NCBI RefSeq assembly: GCF_902459525.1
Contig: NZ_LR699166.1
Coordinates: 2,678,501 to 2,742,500 of the forward strand
Direction: 5' to 3'
Origin: Sideroxydans sp. CL21
GTDB taxonomy: Bacteria; Pseudomonadota; Gammaproteobacteria; Burkholderiales; Gallionellaceae
Length of the DNA stretch: 64,000 nucleotides
Part shown: piece by piece, positions 17,987 through 26,771 of the stretch
How the letters are laid out: each line of letters begins with the position of its first letter
Position numbering within the stretch: the first letter of the stretch is position 1
Made by a program: the position numbers and the translations under genes
Notes under the pieces: generated by a model
The model's input: the letters and a program-made list of their open reading frames with translations, nothing else
Databases searched by the model: none
Told to the model about the DNA's origin: nothing

Positions 17987-18520
17987 ATGACAACCTCCCT
18001 GCCCTGTGTGCTGCACGCATGGACTGCGTATGAAAGCGAATTGCGCAATTACCTCAGGCATCGTTCCAAAGATGCGCATCAGGCCGACGATCTGTTGCAG
18101 GAGGTGTTCGTCAAAGCGATGCAACAGGGCAAGCAGTTCTGCCTGCTCGAAAATTCCCGTGCCTGGCTGTTTCAAGTGGCCCGCAATGCGCTGGTCGATC
18201 AATTCCGGCTGGGGCGCGATGTCATCGAATTGCCGGAGGACCTGCCGCAACCCGAACCGACCCGCGAACCGATCCAGGCACTCAGTGCCTGCGTGGCTCG
18301 CGTGCTGACGGAACTCACCCCGGAAGACCGCGACATCATCGAAAAATGCGATCTCGAAGGTGTGAAGCAAAAGGACTACGCAGCCACACAGCAGCTTTCT
18401 CTCCCCGCTGTCAAATCGCGGCTGTTGCGCGCCCGGGAACGGATGCGCGCCCGCATGAGCACTGCCTGCCAGGTACGTTTCGACGAACAAGGACGAGTAC
18501 TGGGCCACGTTCCACGCTGA
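17987..18520 (+). CDS. ECF-type RNA polymerase sigma factor, SigZ-like
   Basis: The 177-aa protein has sigma region 2 (AYESELRNYLRHRSKDAHQADDLLQEVFVKAM...ENSRAWLFQVARNALVDQFR) and region 4 (LTPEDRDIIEKCDLEGVKQKDYAATQQLSLPAVKSRLLRARERMR). It lacks region 3, as ECF factors do. It resembles SigZ, which has no adjacent anti-sigma; none is visible here either. The start at 17987 follows the weak site GGGGGTGCGC. It is divergent from nifE, so its transcription may be influenced by the NifA site at 17786. Confidence 0.85.
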   Translation: MTTSLPCVLHAWTAYESELRNYLRHRSKDAHQADDLLQEVFVKAMQQGKQFCLLENSRAWLFQVARNALVDQFRLGRDVIELPEDLPQPEPTREPIQALSACVARVLTELTPEDRDIIEKCDLEGVKQKDYAATQQLSLPAVKSRLLRARERMRARMSTACQVRFDEQGRVLGHVPR

Positions 18521-18528
18521 TCGGTTAG

Positions 18529-18570
18529 CAGTCGCAGCCCGATAAATAGGATATCCGTAATCTGCGACTG
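18529..18570. terminator. Hairpin downstream of the ECF sigma gene
   Basis: Arms CAGTCGCAG (18529-18537) and CTGCGACTG (18562-18570) are separated by 24 bases, starting 9 bases after the sigma stop. A stretch of AGTTTGG rather than a T run follows, so it is a possible but weak terminator. Confidence 0.45.
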
Positions 18571-18730
18571 AGTTTGGTCAAGAACCATCTGGCATGTAAT
18601 TTTGTATTTGTGTTGATTTGCTATGATTATGAATGTCTCGTTTGTGTCATCAGCCGAGCTTCAAATTGGGATAATCAATGTCCCCTCCCCGCAACATTGC
18701 TGCCAGTCAAAATTGCGAGGAGAATTCGGC

Positions 18731-18757
18731 AACTCACGGCCAAAACCGGACGGTCGC
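18731..18757 (+). repeat. Copy 1 of the accessory-region intergenic motif (CGGCCAA core)
   Basis: The motif reads AACTCACGGCCAAAACCGGA followed by CGGTCG. It is one of six degenerate copies of a [GC]CGGCCA motif that lie between consecutive plus-strand genes from 18.7 to 25.1 kb. Confidence 0.5.
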
Positions 18758-18801
18758 AGGTGTCCTCCAAATATGGGCTTCATCACTGAAAAAGGGGCAG
18801 C

Positions 18802-19170
18802 ATGAAACGAATCAGTTGGATAATTCTGTGCGCTATTACTTTTCTGATAACGGATACAGCAGTCGCCAATACATTAGTGGCAAATGAAAAAGAAGCCATT
18901 GATATCGTCATTAAGAACGTAATTGCTAATGGTCTTCTTTACTCGAACACCCCAAAGGAATGTTTAGGGTATGCGGTAATAGACTCAACAAATTTAGTTT
19001 ATAACATTGGCATAAGTGAGCATCATGGAGGAAAGTGCGGCGGTGACCCGAGGGTACAACCCATAGTTGTCAGACTCAGGGTTGAGAGAACCACAGGAAA
19101 GCTCTTGTGGTATGACGCGGTTGATGGTGAGTACGTAGACCAACCTCCCCATCATTTGATTTCAAAGTAG
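18802..19170 (+). CDS. Secreted (periplasmic) protein of unknown function, 122 aa
   Basis: A clear Sec signal peptide (KRISWIILCAITFLITDTAVA, cut near residue 22) is followed by an alpha/beta domain with two Cys (TPKECLGYAV and GGKCGGDP) that may form a disulfide. The end HHLISK is polar. I recognise no family. AGGGGC precedes the ATG. Codon and base use are AT-richer than in the nif genes, consistent with acquisition. Confidence 0.7.
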   Translation: MKRISWIILCAITFLITDTAVANTLVANEKEAIDIVIKNVIANGLLYSNTPKECLGYAVIDSTNLVYNIGISEHHGGKCGGDPRVQPIVVRLRVERTTGKLLWYDAVDGEYVDQPPHHLISK

Positions 19171-19203
19171 TGTTGCCTCTAGCACTTATGGCGGTTAATG
19201 GTA

Positions 19204-19265
19204 AAACAGCAGACATTGGCATCGGCAATGTCGAACAGGCAGAATGCGGCCAATAGCAGCCGTCG
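19204..19265 (+). repeat. Copy 2 of the accessory-region intergenic motif
   Basis: It contains AGCAGACATTGG, then a variable loop, TCGAACAGGCAGAATGCGGC and CAATAGCAGCCGTCG. This is the fullest copy and sets the pattern: left box GCAGACATT, right box GCGGCCAATAGC. Confidence 0.55.
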
Positions 19266-19372
19266 ATGTATGCTTAAAGCGCCGAAGATACTCTCTGATT
19301 TATATGCCTGCGAGTGACACAAAATATAAGGCATGGATTGCAAAATCTTTGCAAATGTGAAGGGATTCTGAA

Positions 19373-20785
19373 ATGTCACTAACAAGTCAACTCAAACAAA
19401 AAGACAGTCCCATACGCCAGTTTTTCGAAAGATTTGAGGATAAATCTGGAATGATGGCTCACCTATCTCAAAGTTTGCGAAATGATAAGCAGTCGCTTCC
19501 GTTGTCATATAAACCCAGCTCCATAACTTCGTATTCGTTTGGTGGAACTGCAACAGATTATTTACTTCGATACACGATTACAAATAATTCAATACGCCTT
19601 GAAGACAGCTTCGCATATCAGACGGTTAGAGCAAATCATACGATGATCCTGTGGGAGTCAGAGCGCATTTTAAAGCCTGCATTCTTTAGTGCACTTTTCG
19701 ACATAGGCAAGTTCTATCTTGATGGCAGAGATGCTGCTAATGAAAAGTCTGTATATTCAGCAACAGCATTAGCAGTCTTGGAGCATCTGTATCGCTCTGA
19801 ACATCTACCCAAAGCACTATCTAGCTCAATATCAGAAGAATTACTCGCTTGGATAAAGACTATAGATGGAGAAAGTCTGGAACATAAACTCGCGTGGTAC
19901 ACCTTCGATGCTTTCTACCAGTCATTGGGAGGAAAATCCTACGCTGATGATATTGCATCGCTAATTGGATTGTTTTCTAAATCTTGGCACGACCCGAGTA
20001 GCGAGATTTATAAAGCTCGAATCAACAATGTTAATCAGTCTTTTTTTAACTCAAGGCTTGTCAATGGCGCTGATTTTGATTGCATAATCGAGTGCAATGG
20101 TCGATCAGTTCTAACTGATATAAAAACTTCAGTAAAGCCTCTGACAATTCAGCATTTGCGCCAATTGCTAAGCTATGCATTGCTACTTGACCCTGATGTC
20201 GATGGGTACGATGTTACTGATATAGGGTTTTACCACTCACGTTCCGCATCTTTTCGCTTCTCCCCCATAGAAAAAGCAATCAAAGACTGTTTTAGAGGTT
20301 TTACAACAGTCGCCCATGCGCGTAAAACGTTCTTGTCTCATATAAACACGAATGCGGTATCTTCACGAAAGGAACTTTCTTCACCATTCAAATTGCCTAT
20401 CCCTTATGAAGATAGGGCAGAGGTTAAGTATGTTTTTACCCATATACACAAGTCTGAAAAATACGTAATTCTTTGCTACGTTGAAAAAGAGTATTCAAGA
20501 AGTTTTGCGAAGGAATATCACCCCGTTGGAATGGAAGCACGGCTAACGGAATTTCTTCGGACCTATAGTGACTGCCCTCATTGCCATACGCCGACAAGTA
20601 AATTAGTTTCGAGATGTTTATGTAATGAAGGAGGGAACGGGGAAATTGCCGCACAGATTTCAATTGATGTTTATGAGGAAGTATTCGCTCCGTTGTATGA
20701 GCAAGTAAAAAGAGAGGAAAAAGAAAAAAGAGTTAATCAATACAGATATGAAAGGCAGCTTAATGGAGAAAGACCTATCATATAA
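19373..20785 (+). CDS. Putative PD-(D/E)XK nuclease-like protein with C-terminal zinc ribbon
   Basis: This is a 470-aa protein of no named family. Residues about 225-265 read GADFDCIIECNGRSVLTDIK then TSVKPLTIQHLRQLLSYALL. The D...D-x-K strand pair followed by a helix with Gln is the signature layout of the PD-(D/E)XK nuclease fold. Near the C-terminus CPHCHTPTSKLVSRCLC could bind zinc, and the tail is a charged helix (EEKEKRVNQYRYERQ). It is a stand-alone gene in the accessory stretch. A defence or mobile-element role is speculative; the absence of a helicase or methylase neighbour argues against a classic restriction system. Confidence 0.6.
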   Translation: MSLTSQLKQKDSPIRQFFERFEDKSGMMAHLSQSLRNDKQSLPLSYKPSSITSYSFGGTATDYLLRYTITNNSIRLEDSFAYQTVRANHTMILWESERILKPAFFSALFDIGKFYLDGRDAANEKSVYSATALAVLEHLYRSEHLPKALSSSISEELLAWIKTIDGESLEHKLAWYTFDAFYQSLGGKSYADDIASLIGLFSKSWHDPSSEIYKARINNVNQSFFNSRLVNGADFDCIIECNGRSVLTDIKTSVKPLTIQHLRQLLSYALLLDPDVDGYDVTDIGFYHSRSASFRFSPIEKAIKDCFRGFTTVAHARKTFLSHINTNAVSSRKELSSPFKLPIPYEDRAEVKYVFTHIHKSEKYVILCYVEKEYSRSFAKEYHPVGMEARLTEFLRTYSDCPHCHTPTSKLVSRCLCNEGGNGEIAAQISIDVYEEVFAPLYEQVKREEKEKRVNQYRYERQLNGERPII

Positions 20786-20890
20786 ATATAACCGTGCTAG
20801 GAAGCTACTAGGTGTTTTTCGAAAATGACTGTCCCTTGAGGGTTAACCTGGGACTGAAGATAAAATGAATAATGAAGGTCTGAAGTTGAA

Positions 20891-20950
20891 CAAGTTACGG
20901 ACATCAATGTTTGCGAATGCAAACAGGCAACTCGCGGCCAATTGGAGACA
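20891..20950 (+). repeat. Copy 3 of the accessory-region intergenic motif
   Basis: It contains TTACGGACATCAATG, a GCGAATGC loop, and AACAGGCAACTCGCGGCCAA followed by TTGGAGACA. The left and right boxes are spaced as in copy 2. Confidence 0.5.
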
Positions 20951-20956
20951 TAAAAC

Positions 20957-21349
20957 TTGATTCCAAATCATCCTCCGGAGATTGAAGTTGAAAGCTCGCT
21001 GGTTTCCACGGGTATGGCTCGTGGCCTGCATACATGGATTGCAGTCGCTTTGGTAACTATTGGATTGCTTCTGGGTGTAATCGCTCAAAAAATAACTGCA
21101 CCCGTTCTAGGCATCATATTTTTAGCATGCGCGATTGGGCTTCTTGGCGAAGTGCCGTGTTTGTTGAGGTCTGGTCAAGTGCGAGCTAGACAATACAGTC
21201 GCTCGTATTTGAATGCGAATAAGTTTTTCATTATTAGAAAGGTGGATTCGCCTGGTCGATTCTATTTCTATGTTGTTATCTATACTGTACTCGGGATCTT
21301 TGCCATGGGTGCGGCCGGCTTAATTGCTTTTCGTTTGATTACCCATTAG
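20957..21349 (+). CDS. Membrane protein of unknown function, 130 aa
   Basis: Three hydrophobic segments are seen: WIAVALVTIGLLLGVIA, APVLGIIFLACAIGLLG and FYFYVVIYTVLGIFAMGAAGLIAF. A basic stretch (RSGQVRARQYSRSY) separates the second from the third. The probable start is TTG 20957 behind GGAGACA; ATG 21014 is an alternative that would remove 19 polar residues. No family is recognised. Confidence 0.6.
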   Translation: MIPNHPPEIEVESSLVSTGMARGLHTWIAVALVTIGLLLGVIAQKITAPVLGIIFLACAIGLLGEVPCLLRSGQVRARQYSRSYLNANKFFIIRKVDSPGRFYFYVVIYTVLGIFAMGAAGLIAFRLITH

Positions 21350-21372
21350 ATGCGAAGAAAATGAAAGACGAG

Positions 21373-21450
21373 TGGCTGCAGACTGATGTGAAGCAGACTG
21401 TCACTGGTAACATGGTCGAAGGACTCCAGCCGGCCAATAACGGACTGTAG
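21373..21450 (+). repeat. Copy 4 of the accessory-region intergenic motif
   Basis: It contains AAGCAGACTGTCACTGG, then ATGGTCGAAGGACTCCAGCC and GGCCAATAACGGACTG. The right box matches copy 2 at GGCCAATA. Confidence 0.5.
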
Positions 21451-21467
21451 TGAATCTTTGAAGAGCT

Positions 21468-22019
21468 ATGGCAAAAATATCTAAATGGATAACACCTCAA
21501 CTGGCTGACATGCTTGGTTTGGCATTACTTCTAGGTTTGGTATGGTTCTTTTCGGCGCTCTGGTCCGGCACCTTGCCTTTCACAATTGAGCCAGTTCTGT
21601 CTTCCAAAGATCGGATTGCAGCAAGCAGATCACCTTCTTCAACATCAACTGCTTCAGTTGCCAGCATGACACCCAATCCATGTGATGGCGTAGACAGTAG
21701 CCTAAGTGAAGAACAAAAGGCCAAGCTTGCCCCAATTATTGCCAACGAAGAAAAAGTGCATAAAGTTGATGTTCTCCAATCATTAAAGTTCGGAAAGTGG
21801 CAAATTATCTACATTGAAAACTATGTTTCAGATGAACCCTATCTTTTCTATTCGGGCGATCCGATGATTACTAAGCCAGTTGCGGCATGGAGTGGTGCTG
21901 CCACGATACATGAAGAGAATGCCATCAAGGAATGGACTCTTAAGAACGCTCCAGGTATTCCGAATAAACTGGCAAGCTGCTTCGGTTGGCATGTAACTCC
22001 GAAGTCAGAAAATAGATAG
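21468..22019 (+). CDS. Membrane-anchored protein of unknown function, 183 aa
   Basis: One N-terminal transmembrane helix (MLGLALLLGLVWFFSALW, residues about 15-32) is followed by a Ser/Thr/Ala-rich linker (SPSSTSTASVASMTPN) and a periplasmic domain. Two Cys (NPCDG and ASCFGW) bracket that domain and could form a disulfide. No conserved domain is recognised. It is AT-richer than the nif genes and is flanked by motif copies 4 and 5. Confidence 0.6.
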   Translation: MAKISKWITPQLADMLGLALLLGLVWFFSALWSGTLPFTIEPVLSSKDRIAASRSPSSTSTASVASMTPNPCDGVDSSLSEEQKAKLAPIIANEEKVHKVDVLQSLKFGKWQIIYIENYVSDEPYLFYSGDPMITKPVAAWSGAATIHEENAIKEWTLKNAPGIPNKLASCFGWHVTPKSENR

Positions 22020-22064
22020 GAACTAAAGTCAAGATCTAGTAATTTGATGTCGCTTGTCAGAATC

Positions 22065-22150
22065 TGAATGGCAGCTTTGGCAGTGGAACAGACATTAAGC
22101 ACGATTATGGACGAAGGGCAGAACGCGGCCACAACGAGACTTTCAGGTAT
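22065..22150 (+). repeat. Copy 5 of the accessory-region intergenic motif
   Basis: It contains GGAACAGACATTAAG, a loop, GACGAAGGGCAGAACGCGGC and CACAACGAGACTTTC. The rest of the 252-base gap before the next gene holds no other recognisable signal. Confidence 0.5.
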
Positions 22151-22271
22151 GCCTCTCAATTAGGTCAAAACCTTAATGAAAGGAGTCGTTAATTGGCGCT
22201 CATAACGGATCTGATGGAAGTTCCCAAGATAACGAATTGACCTTGAGAAAATATAAAGATGACATCTAGCC

Positions 22272-25046
22272 ATGAATGAACTCGTAATTCAAAGTCTGTG
22301 TGTTCTATTTGGCATCGTTGTTTACGCCACAGTTTATCACTTGGTCAGCGCTTTGAGTCATCCGCGCGATCGCATGCAGATGTTGTTTAGCGCAATTTGC
22401 CTGACTGTATTAACGGGAATATTTTATTTAATTGAGTATCTTCAAGCGACCAACATAAATGAATATATTTCAGGAACGAGGGGAAATAACGCTGCTGTCA
22501 TTTTATTTTTTCTTCTCTTCTCATGGTTTTTCGATTGTTATTCAGAACAGAAGTCATCATATCTTGTCAAAGGCTTAAGCATACTTTTCTGCATACTGTT
22601 TATAGTCAATCTGATGCAGCCGTACAGTGTGCTTTACAGTCACATTGATAGAATTTTTCAATTGCAACTGCCGTGGGATGAAACTGTAACCCACGGGGAT
22701 GGTGTTATCAGCAATTGGTATTACGTCTTGGTTTCCGGAATCCTGCTTTCATTCAGTTATGCACTCTATGTAACTATTAGCAAGTATAAACGTACTCGAC
22801 AACTCGCTGTCTTGTGGATGTTGTTTGCCCTTGGGTTATTTATGCTTGGCGCCATTGAAGAAATTCTTGTGGCGTTGGAAGTTATCAACTTCATTGAGGT
22901 TGGTACATTTGGCATTGTTGCCATGATTATACTAATGGGCGTCGCTTTGGCGCTCGAAATTCGGCTAAAGCGTAAACAACTTGAGAAGACTTTAGAAACA
23001 ACTAAAGTAGGTCTTCGGCAAATTATTGATCTTGTTCCGGAGATGTTATTTGTAAAGGATGCAGAAGGAAGATACCTAATGGTTAACTCAGCGGTAGCCA
23101 AGAACTATCGCATGAGTGTGGAAGAGGTAACGGGAAAACTGCATGCAGAGGTGCATCCTGATAAAGCTGAGGCAGCCAAGATGTTGGACGATGACAGGAA
23201 AACCTTAGAATCGAAAAATCCTTTATTCATCGAAGAGCATTTTCTAGATGCCTATGGAAAAGCCCGAATTCTAAAAACCACAAAAATCCCGTTTAAGTTT
23301 GCCGAAACTGGCAAACCCGCCGTACTAGGAATTGCTGAAGACATCACGGAACGCAAGGAATTGGACGAAAAGTTGCGCCTTGCCTCTCTTGTGTACCAAA
23401 ACAGTAGTGAAGCGATGCTGGTAACTGACGAACATAACAGGATTATCGCAAGCAATCAGTCATTTACCAAGTTGACCGGCTATACCGAAGCCGAGGTATT
23501 GGGAAAGAATCCAAGAATTCTGAGTTCTGGTCTCCATGACGCCGAGTTTTTTAATGCCATGTGGACTTCTATCTATAGCACGGGGGGCTGGAATGGCGAG
23601 ATATGGGACCGGCGCAAGAATGGCGAGATCTATCCCAAATGGCTGAGCATCTCGGTCATTAAAGACGCGTCTGGTAATACGACATCGTATGTTTCCATGT
23701 TCACTGATCTTACTTCACGTAAACAGGCGGAAAGGGAAATACACAGTCTGGCGTTTTATGACACCTTGACTCAACTACCTAACCGAAACCACTTGCTTGA
23801 TCGACTAAAGGAGGCCCTTTCCGAATCCAAGATTACTAATACTTATGGTGCTCTGATCTTTCTTGACATGGATAACTTCAAGATCATAAACGAAACCTTG
23901 GGCCATGATTACGGCGATATGTTCATTATTGAAGTGGCTAGTCGTTTAGCTCACTTTGTGCATGACAAGTGCACCTTAGCGCGAATCGGTGGCGATGAGT
24001 TCGTGCTGCTGATAGAAAAAATTGACGCCGACGCTGAACAGGCTTCAAGTGCTGTCGCACTGATTGCCGAAAAAATGCGCTCCACATTAGTAGCGCCCTA
24101 CAAGCTAAAAGAGCGTGAATTCCGAAGCTCCGCCAGTATTGGTGTTTGCATGTATCACGATAATGAGGAATCGGTCGATAAACTTCTCAAATCTGCCGAG
24201 TTAGCGATGTATCAAGCTAAGAATGCAGCGGGCAATGCGGTATTTTTCTTTGATCCAGCCATCCAGTTGGCGGTGGAAAAACATGCCCATCTGGAAATGG
24301 ACTTGCACCATGCCATCGAGAGAAATCAATTAAGCTTGTACTATCAGATTCAAATCGACGATGAAAACCGTGCTATAGGAGCAGAGGCATTGATCCGCTG
24401 GATACATCCGGTGAATGGTTTGGTTTCTCCGGCACATTTCATTCCTGTTGCTGAGAAAAGCTTCTTGATTCTGGATATCGGAAATTGGGTGCTAGAGACG
24501 GCCTGCAAGCAATTAGCGCTATGGGGTAAGCGGAATGATACTAACCATCTGATATTGGCTGTCAACATCAGTGCGGCGCAATTCAAGAAACACGATTTCG
24601 TGGATTACATTTCTTCACTCGTGAACCAACATCAGGTTGATCCGAAGCGACTAAAACTTGAACTAACAGAGGCTGTAGTTCTTGAAGATGTTGTTGATGT
24701 GATCACAAAAATGAATGCATTAAAGAGTTTGGGTTGTACGTTGTCACTCGATGATTTTGGCACCGGTTATTCATCGTTGTCCTATTTGAAACGGTTGCCG
24801 ATAGATCAACTCAAGATTGATCAGAGTTTTGTGAGAGATATTACAACTGATCCAAGTGACGCATTGATGGTGCAGTCAATTATTAACTTGGCGAAGAATT
24901 TTCAGTTAAATGTAATTGCCGAAGGCGTAGAGACCGAGGATCATTTGAACTTCCTCAAACGAAATGGGTGTACGGCTTATCAGGGTTACTTTTTTAGTAA
25001 ACCCGTACCGATTGAGGAATTTGAAGCATTGCTGAAACGGAGCTGA
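22272..25046 (+). CDS. Membrane PAS-PAS-GGDEF-EAL cyclic di-GMP turnover protein
   Basis: The 924-aa protein has about seven N-terminal transmembrane segments (residues 1-225, resembling the histidine kinase 7TM N-terminal domain). Two PAS domains follow (about 245-360 and 375-485; each ends with a typical PAC stretch such as AVLGIAEDITERKE). The GGDEF domain has an intact RIGGDEFVLL near residue 570. The EAL domain has GAEALIRWIHP near 703, DDFGTGYSSLSYLKRLPID and a C-terminal QGYFFSKP. Both catalytic signatures look intact, so it could make or degrade c-di-GMP. It is the largest gene of the AT-richer accessory stretch. Confidence 0.92.
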   Translation: MNELVIQSLCVLFGIVVYATVYHLVSALSHPRDRMQMLFSAICLTVLTGIFYLIEYLQATNINEYISGTRGNNAAVILFFLLFSWFFDCYSEQKSSYLVKGLSILFCILFIVNLMQPYSVLYSHIDRIFQLQLPWDETVTHGDGVISNWYYVLVSGILLSFSYALYVTISKYKRTRQLAVLWMLFALGLFMLGAIEEILVALEVINFIEVGTFGIVAMIILMGVALALEIRLKRKQLEKTLETTKVGLRQIIDLVPEMLFVKDAEGRYLMVNSAVAKNYRMSVEEVTGKLHAEVHPDKAEAAKMLDDDRKTLESKNPLFIEEHFLDAYGKARILKTTKIPFKFAETGKPAVLGIAEDITERKELDEKLRLASLVYQNSSEAMLVTDEHNRIIASNQSFTKLTGYTEAEVLGKNPRILSSGLHDAEFFNAMWTSIYSTGGWNGEIWDRRKNGEIYPKWLSISVIKDASGNTTSYVSMFTDLTSRKQAEREIHSLAFYDTLTQLPNRNHLLDRLKEALSESKITNTYGALIFLDMDNFKIINETLGHDYGDMFIIEVASRLAHFVHDKCTLARIGGDEFVLLIEKIDADAEQASSAVALIAEKMRSTLVAPYKLKEREFRSSASIGVCMYHDNEESVDKLLKSAELAMYQAKNAAGNAVFFFDPAIQLAVEKHAHLEMDLHHAIERNQLSLYYQIQIDDENRAIGAEALIRWIHPVNGLVSPAHFIPVAEKSFLILDIGNWVLETACKQLALWGKRNDTNHLILAVNISAAQFKKHDFVDYISSLVNQHQVDPKRLKLELTEAVVLEDVVDVITKMNALKSLGCTLSLDDFGTGYSSLSYLKRLPIDQLKIDQSFVRDITTDPSDALMVQSIINLAKNFQLNVIAEGVETEDHLNFLKRNGCTAYQGYFFSKPVPIEEFEALLKRS

Positions 25047-25109
25047 CAGCAAATACCGTTACCAGTATTTGAATCGCCCCCGAAGCATTAGTGAATCTCG
25101 CTTATGCAC

Positions 25110-25146
25110 ATAGGGTCGAACGCGGCCAGTTTCCATGACGGTTTCG
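25110..25146 (+). repeat. Copy 6 of the accessory-region intergenic motif
   Basis: It reads TAGGGTCGAACGCGGCCAGT followed by TTCCATGACGG. It is the last copy, and the sequence becomes GC-rich again soon after it. Confidence 0.5.
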
Positions 25147-25403
25147 GGCTTTGCGTTTTGAGTATCATATGTCTCCTCAGGGTTATCAAGAGACATTCAA
25201 GCTCAGCAAGTTTCATCGAATTGAACGTCTCAAACTTGGTGTAAAGCGGTCGTTGCGCCGTTCCACCTCAGGGGGCCTGATTTGGGACGCTCATCACAAA
25301 TCTGAATCAACCGCAAATTACGGATACCCTAAAAAATACCTGCATCCTTTTTCCAGTTCGTTCGTCTCCTCTGGCAGGAACACACTGAACCGGAGTAAAC
25401 CGA
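25147..25403. other. Intergenic stretch before the DUF318 permease
   Basis: There are about 257 bases without a convincing gene. An open plus-strand frame runs through it from about 25151 into the permease gene in another frame, but it has no ribosome site and biased, low-complexity translation. This is the boundary between the AT-richer accessory stretch and the GC-richer permease cluster. I could not identify a promoter by eye. Confidence 0.4.
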
Positions 25404-26441
25404 ATGCTTGCCCACACCCTGCCCCTACAGCGCCGCAATCCGCGTGTATTCCTGCTGATTGCCGCCGTGCTGTGGTTCATGCTCTACAAAACGCTGGAGC
25501 CGTTGTCGCACTGGCTGGTGGATGCCTTGCCCGTCGCGCGCGGCAGCCATCTTTATGATTCACTGCAATTTTTCCTGTACGACACACCCAAGGTGTTGCT
25601 GTTGCTGGTCGGGGTGGTGATGGTCATGGGCATGATCAATTCCCATTTCACCCCGGAGCGCACCCGTGCCCTGCTCTCGGGGCGGCATGAAGGCATCGGC
25701 AATATCATGGCAGCCGCGCTGGGCATCGTCACCCCGTTCTGTTCCTGCTCCGCCGTGCCTCTGTTCATCGGCTTTGTACAGGCCGGCGTGCCGCTGGGCG
25801 TGACGTTCAGCTTCCTGATCTCCGCGCCCATGGTCAACGAGATCGCGCTGGCGCTGCTGTTCGGCCTGTTCGGATGGAAGATCGCCGCCTTGTATATGGG
25901 ACTGGGTCTGTCGATCGCCATTGTCGCGGGCTTCATCATCGGCAAACTGAAGATGGAGCATCACCTGGAAGACTGGGTGCGCAACATGGCGCATACACAG
26001 GCAATGATCGGCGCGGATGCGCTGACCTTGCCGGACCGGATCGACGCCGGGTTCGCCAGCGTGCGCGAGATCGTCGGCAAGGTTTGGCTGTATGTGCTGG
26101 CCGGTATTGCCGTTGGCGCGGGCATACACGGTTATGTGCCTGCCGACTTTATGGCGGGTTTTATGGGCAAGGAAGCCTGGTGGTCGGTGCCGCTTTCCGT
26201 ATTGATCGGCGTACCGTTGTACAGCAATGCCGCAGGTATCATCCCCATCGTCGAGGCGCTGCTGGCCAAGGGCGCGGCATTGGGTACGGTGCTGGCGTTC
26301 ATGATGAGCGTGATCGCGCTGTCGCTGCCGGAAATGGTCATCCTGCGCAAGGTGCTGAAACCCAGGCTGATCGCAACCTTTGTCGGTGTGGTGGCGCTGG
26401 GTATCATGCTGGTCGGCTATGTATTCAACGCGGTGGTGTGA
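25404..26441 (+). CDS. DUF318/YraQ-ArsP-type permease
   Basis: The 345-aa, eight-segment membrane protein carries the family hallmark GIVTPFCSCSAVPLFIGFVQ followed by AGVPLGVTFSFLISAPMVNE, with the CSC motif in a membrane helix. The second half repeats it as GVPLYSNAAGIIPIVEALL. Members export organoarsenicals or carry unknown metal or sulfur species. The operon with thioredoxin-like proteins at 2-nt spacing (26444 gene) supports a redox-linked transport role. Confidence 0.85.
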   Translation: MLAHTLPLQRRNPRVFLLIAAVLWFMLYKTLEPLSHWLVDALPVARGSHLYDSLQFFLYDTPKVLLLLVGVVMVMGMINSHFTPERTRALLSGRHEGIGNIMAAALGIVTPFCSCSAVPLFIGFVQAGVPLGVTFSFLISAPMVNEIALALLFGLFGWKIAALYMGLGLSIAIVAGFIIGKLKMEHHLEDWVRNMAHTQAMIGADALTLPDRIDAGFASVREIVGKVWLYVLAGIAVGAGIHGYVPADFMAGFMGKEAWWSVPLSVLIGVPLYSNAAGIIPIVEALLAKGAALGTVLAFMMSVIALSLPEMVILRKVLKPRLIATFVGVVALGIMLVGYVFNAVV

Positions 26442-26443
26442 AG

Positions 26444-26713
26444 ATGTCCTCCTGTGCCAATTCACCTGATGATGCGCCCGTGATCAAGTTGACGTTGGCG
26501 GGCACGGGCGAGCCGTTGTTGCGCATGGAGAAACGCCTGTCCTGTGCGGCAGGCGGCGCAGGTATACGGCTGATGCTGGAGGTACGCAAGGATATCGACG
26601 CACTCGACATTCCCGATGTGGAAACGCCGCTGGTATTGTATGAAGGAAAAATGATCTTCAGCGGATTGCCGCGTACCGAAGAGATTGAAGCACGACTGAA
26701 GCAATTGGTTTGA
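26444..26713 (+). CDS. Small thioredoxin-fold-like protein lacking CxxC
   Basis: The 89-aa protein begins 2 bases after the permease stop. It has a short N-terminal Cys (SSCANS) and LSCAAGGAGIRL where a redox motif could sit, then a thioredoxin-like end (VETPLVLYEGKMIFSGLPRTEEIEARLKQL) comparable to the CANC thioredoxin two genes downstream. The assignment is tentative. Tight coupling suggests it works with the permease. Confidence 0.55.
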   Translation: MSSCANSPDDAPVIKLTLAGTGEPLLRMEKRLSCAAGGAGIRLMLEVRKDIDALDIPDVETPLVLYEGKMIFSGLPRTEEIEARLKQLV

Positions 26714-26771
26714 GTATCCGTTTGTGCCACCCGGAATTTGGTGACACGCCTGAAGCAAGAGGAACCGTATC

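Noticed and set aside
18731-25146. Chromosomal integron interpretation of the repeated intergenic motif
   Set aside because: No integrase gene is present in the window and the motif boxes do not match GTTRRRY/RYYYAAC attC ends. Kept only as an analogy.
25151-25558. 135-aa frame before and into the permease gene
   Set aside because: It overlaps the permease in another frame and has no ribosome site or sensible composition.
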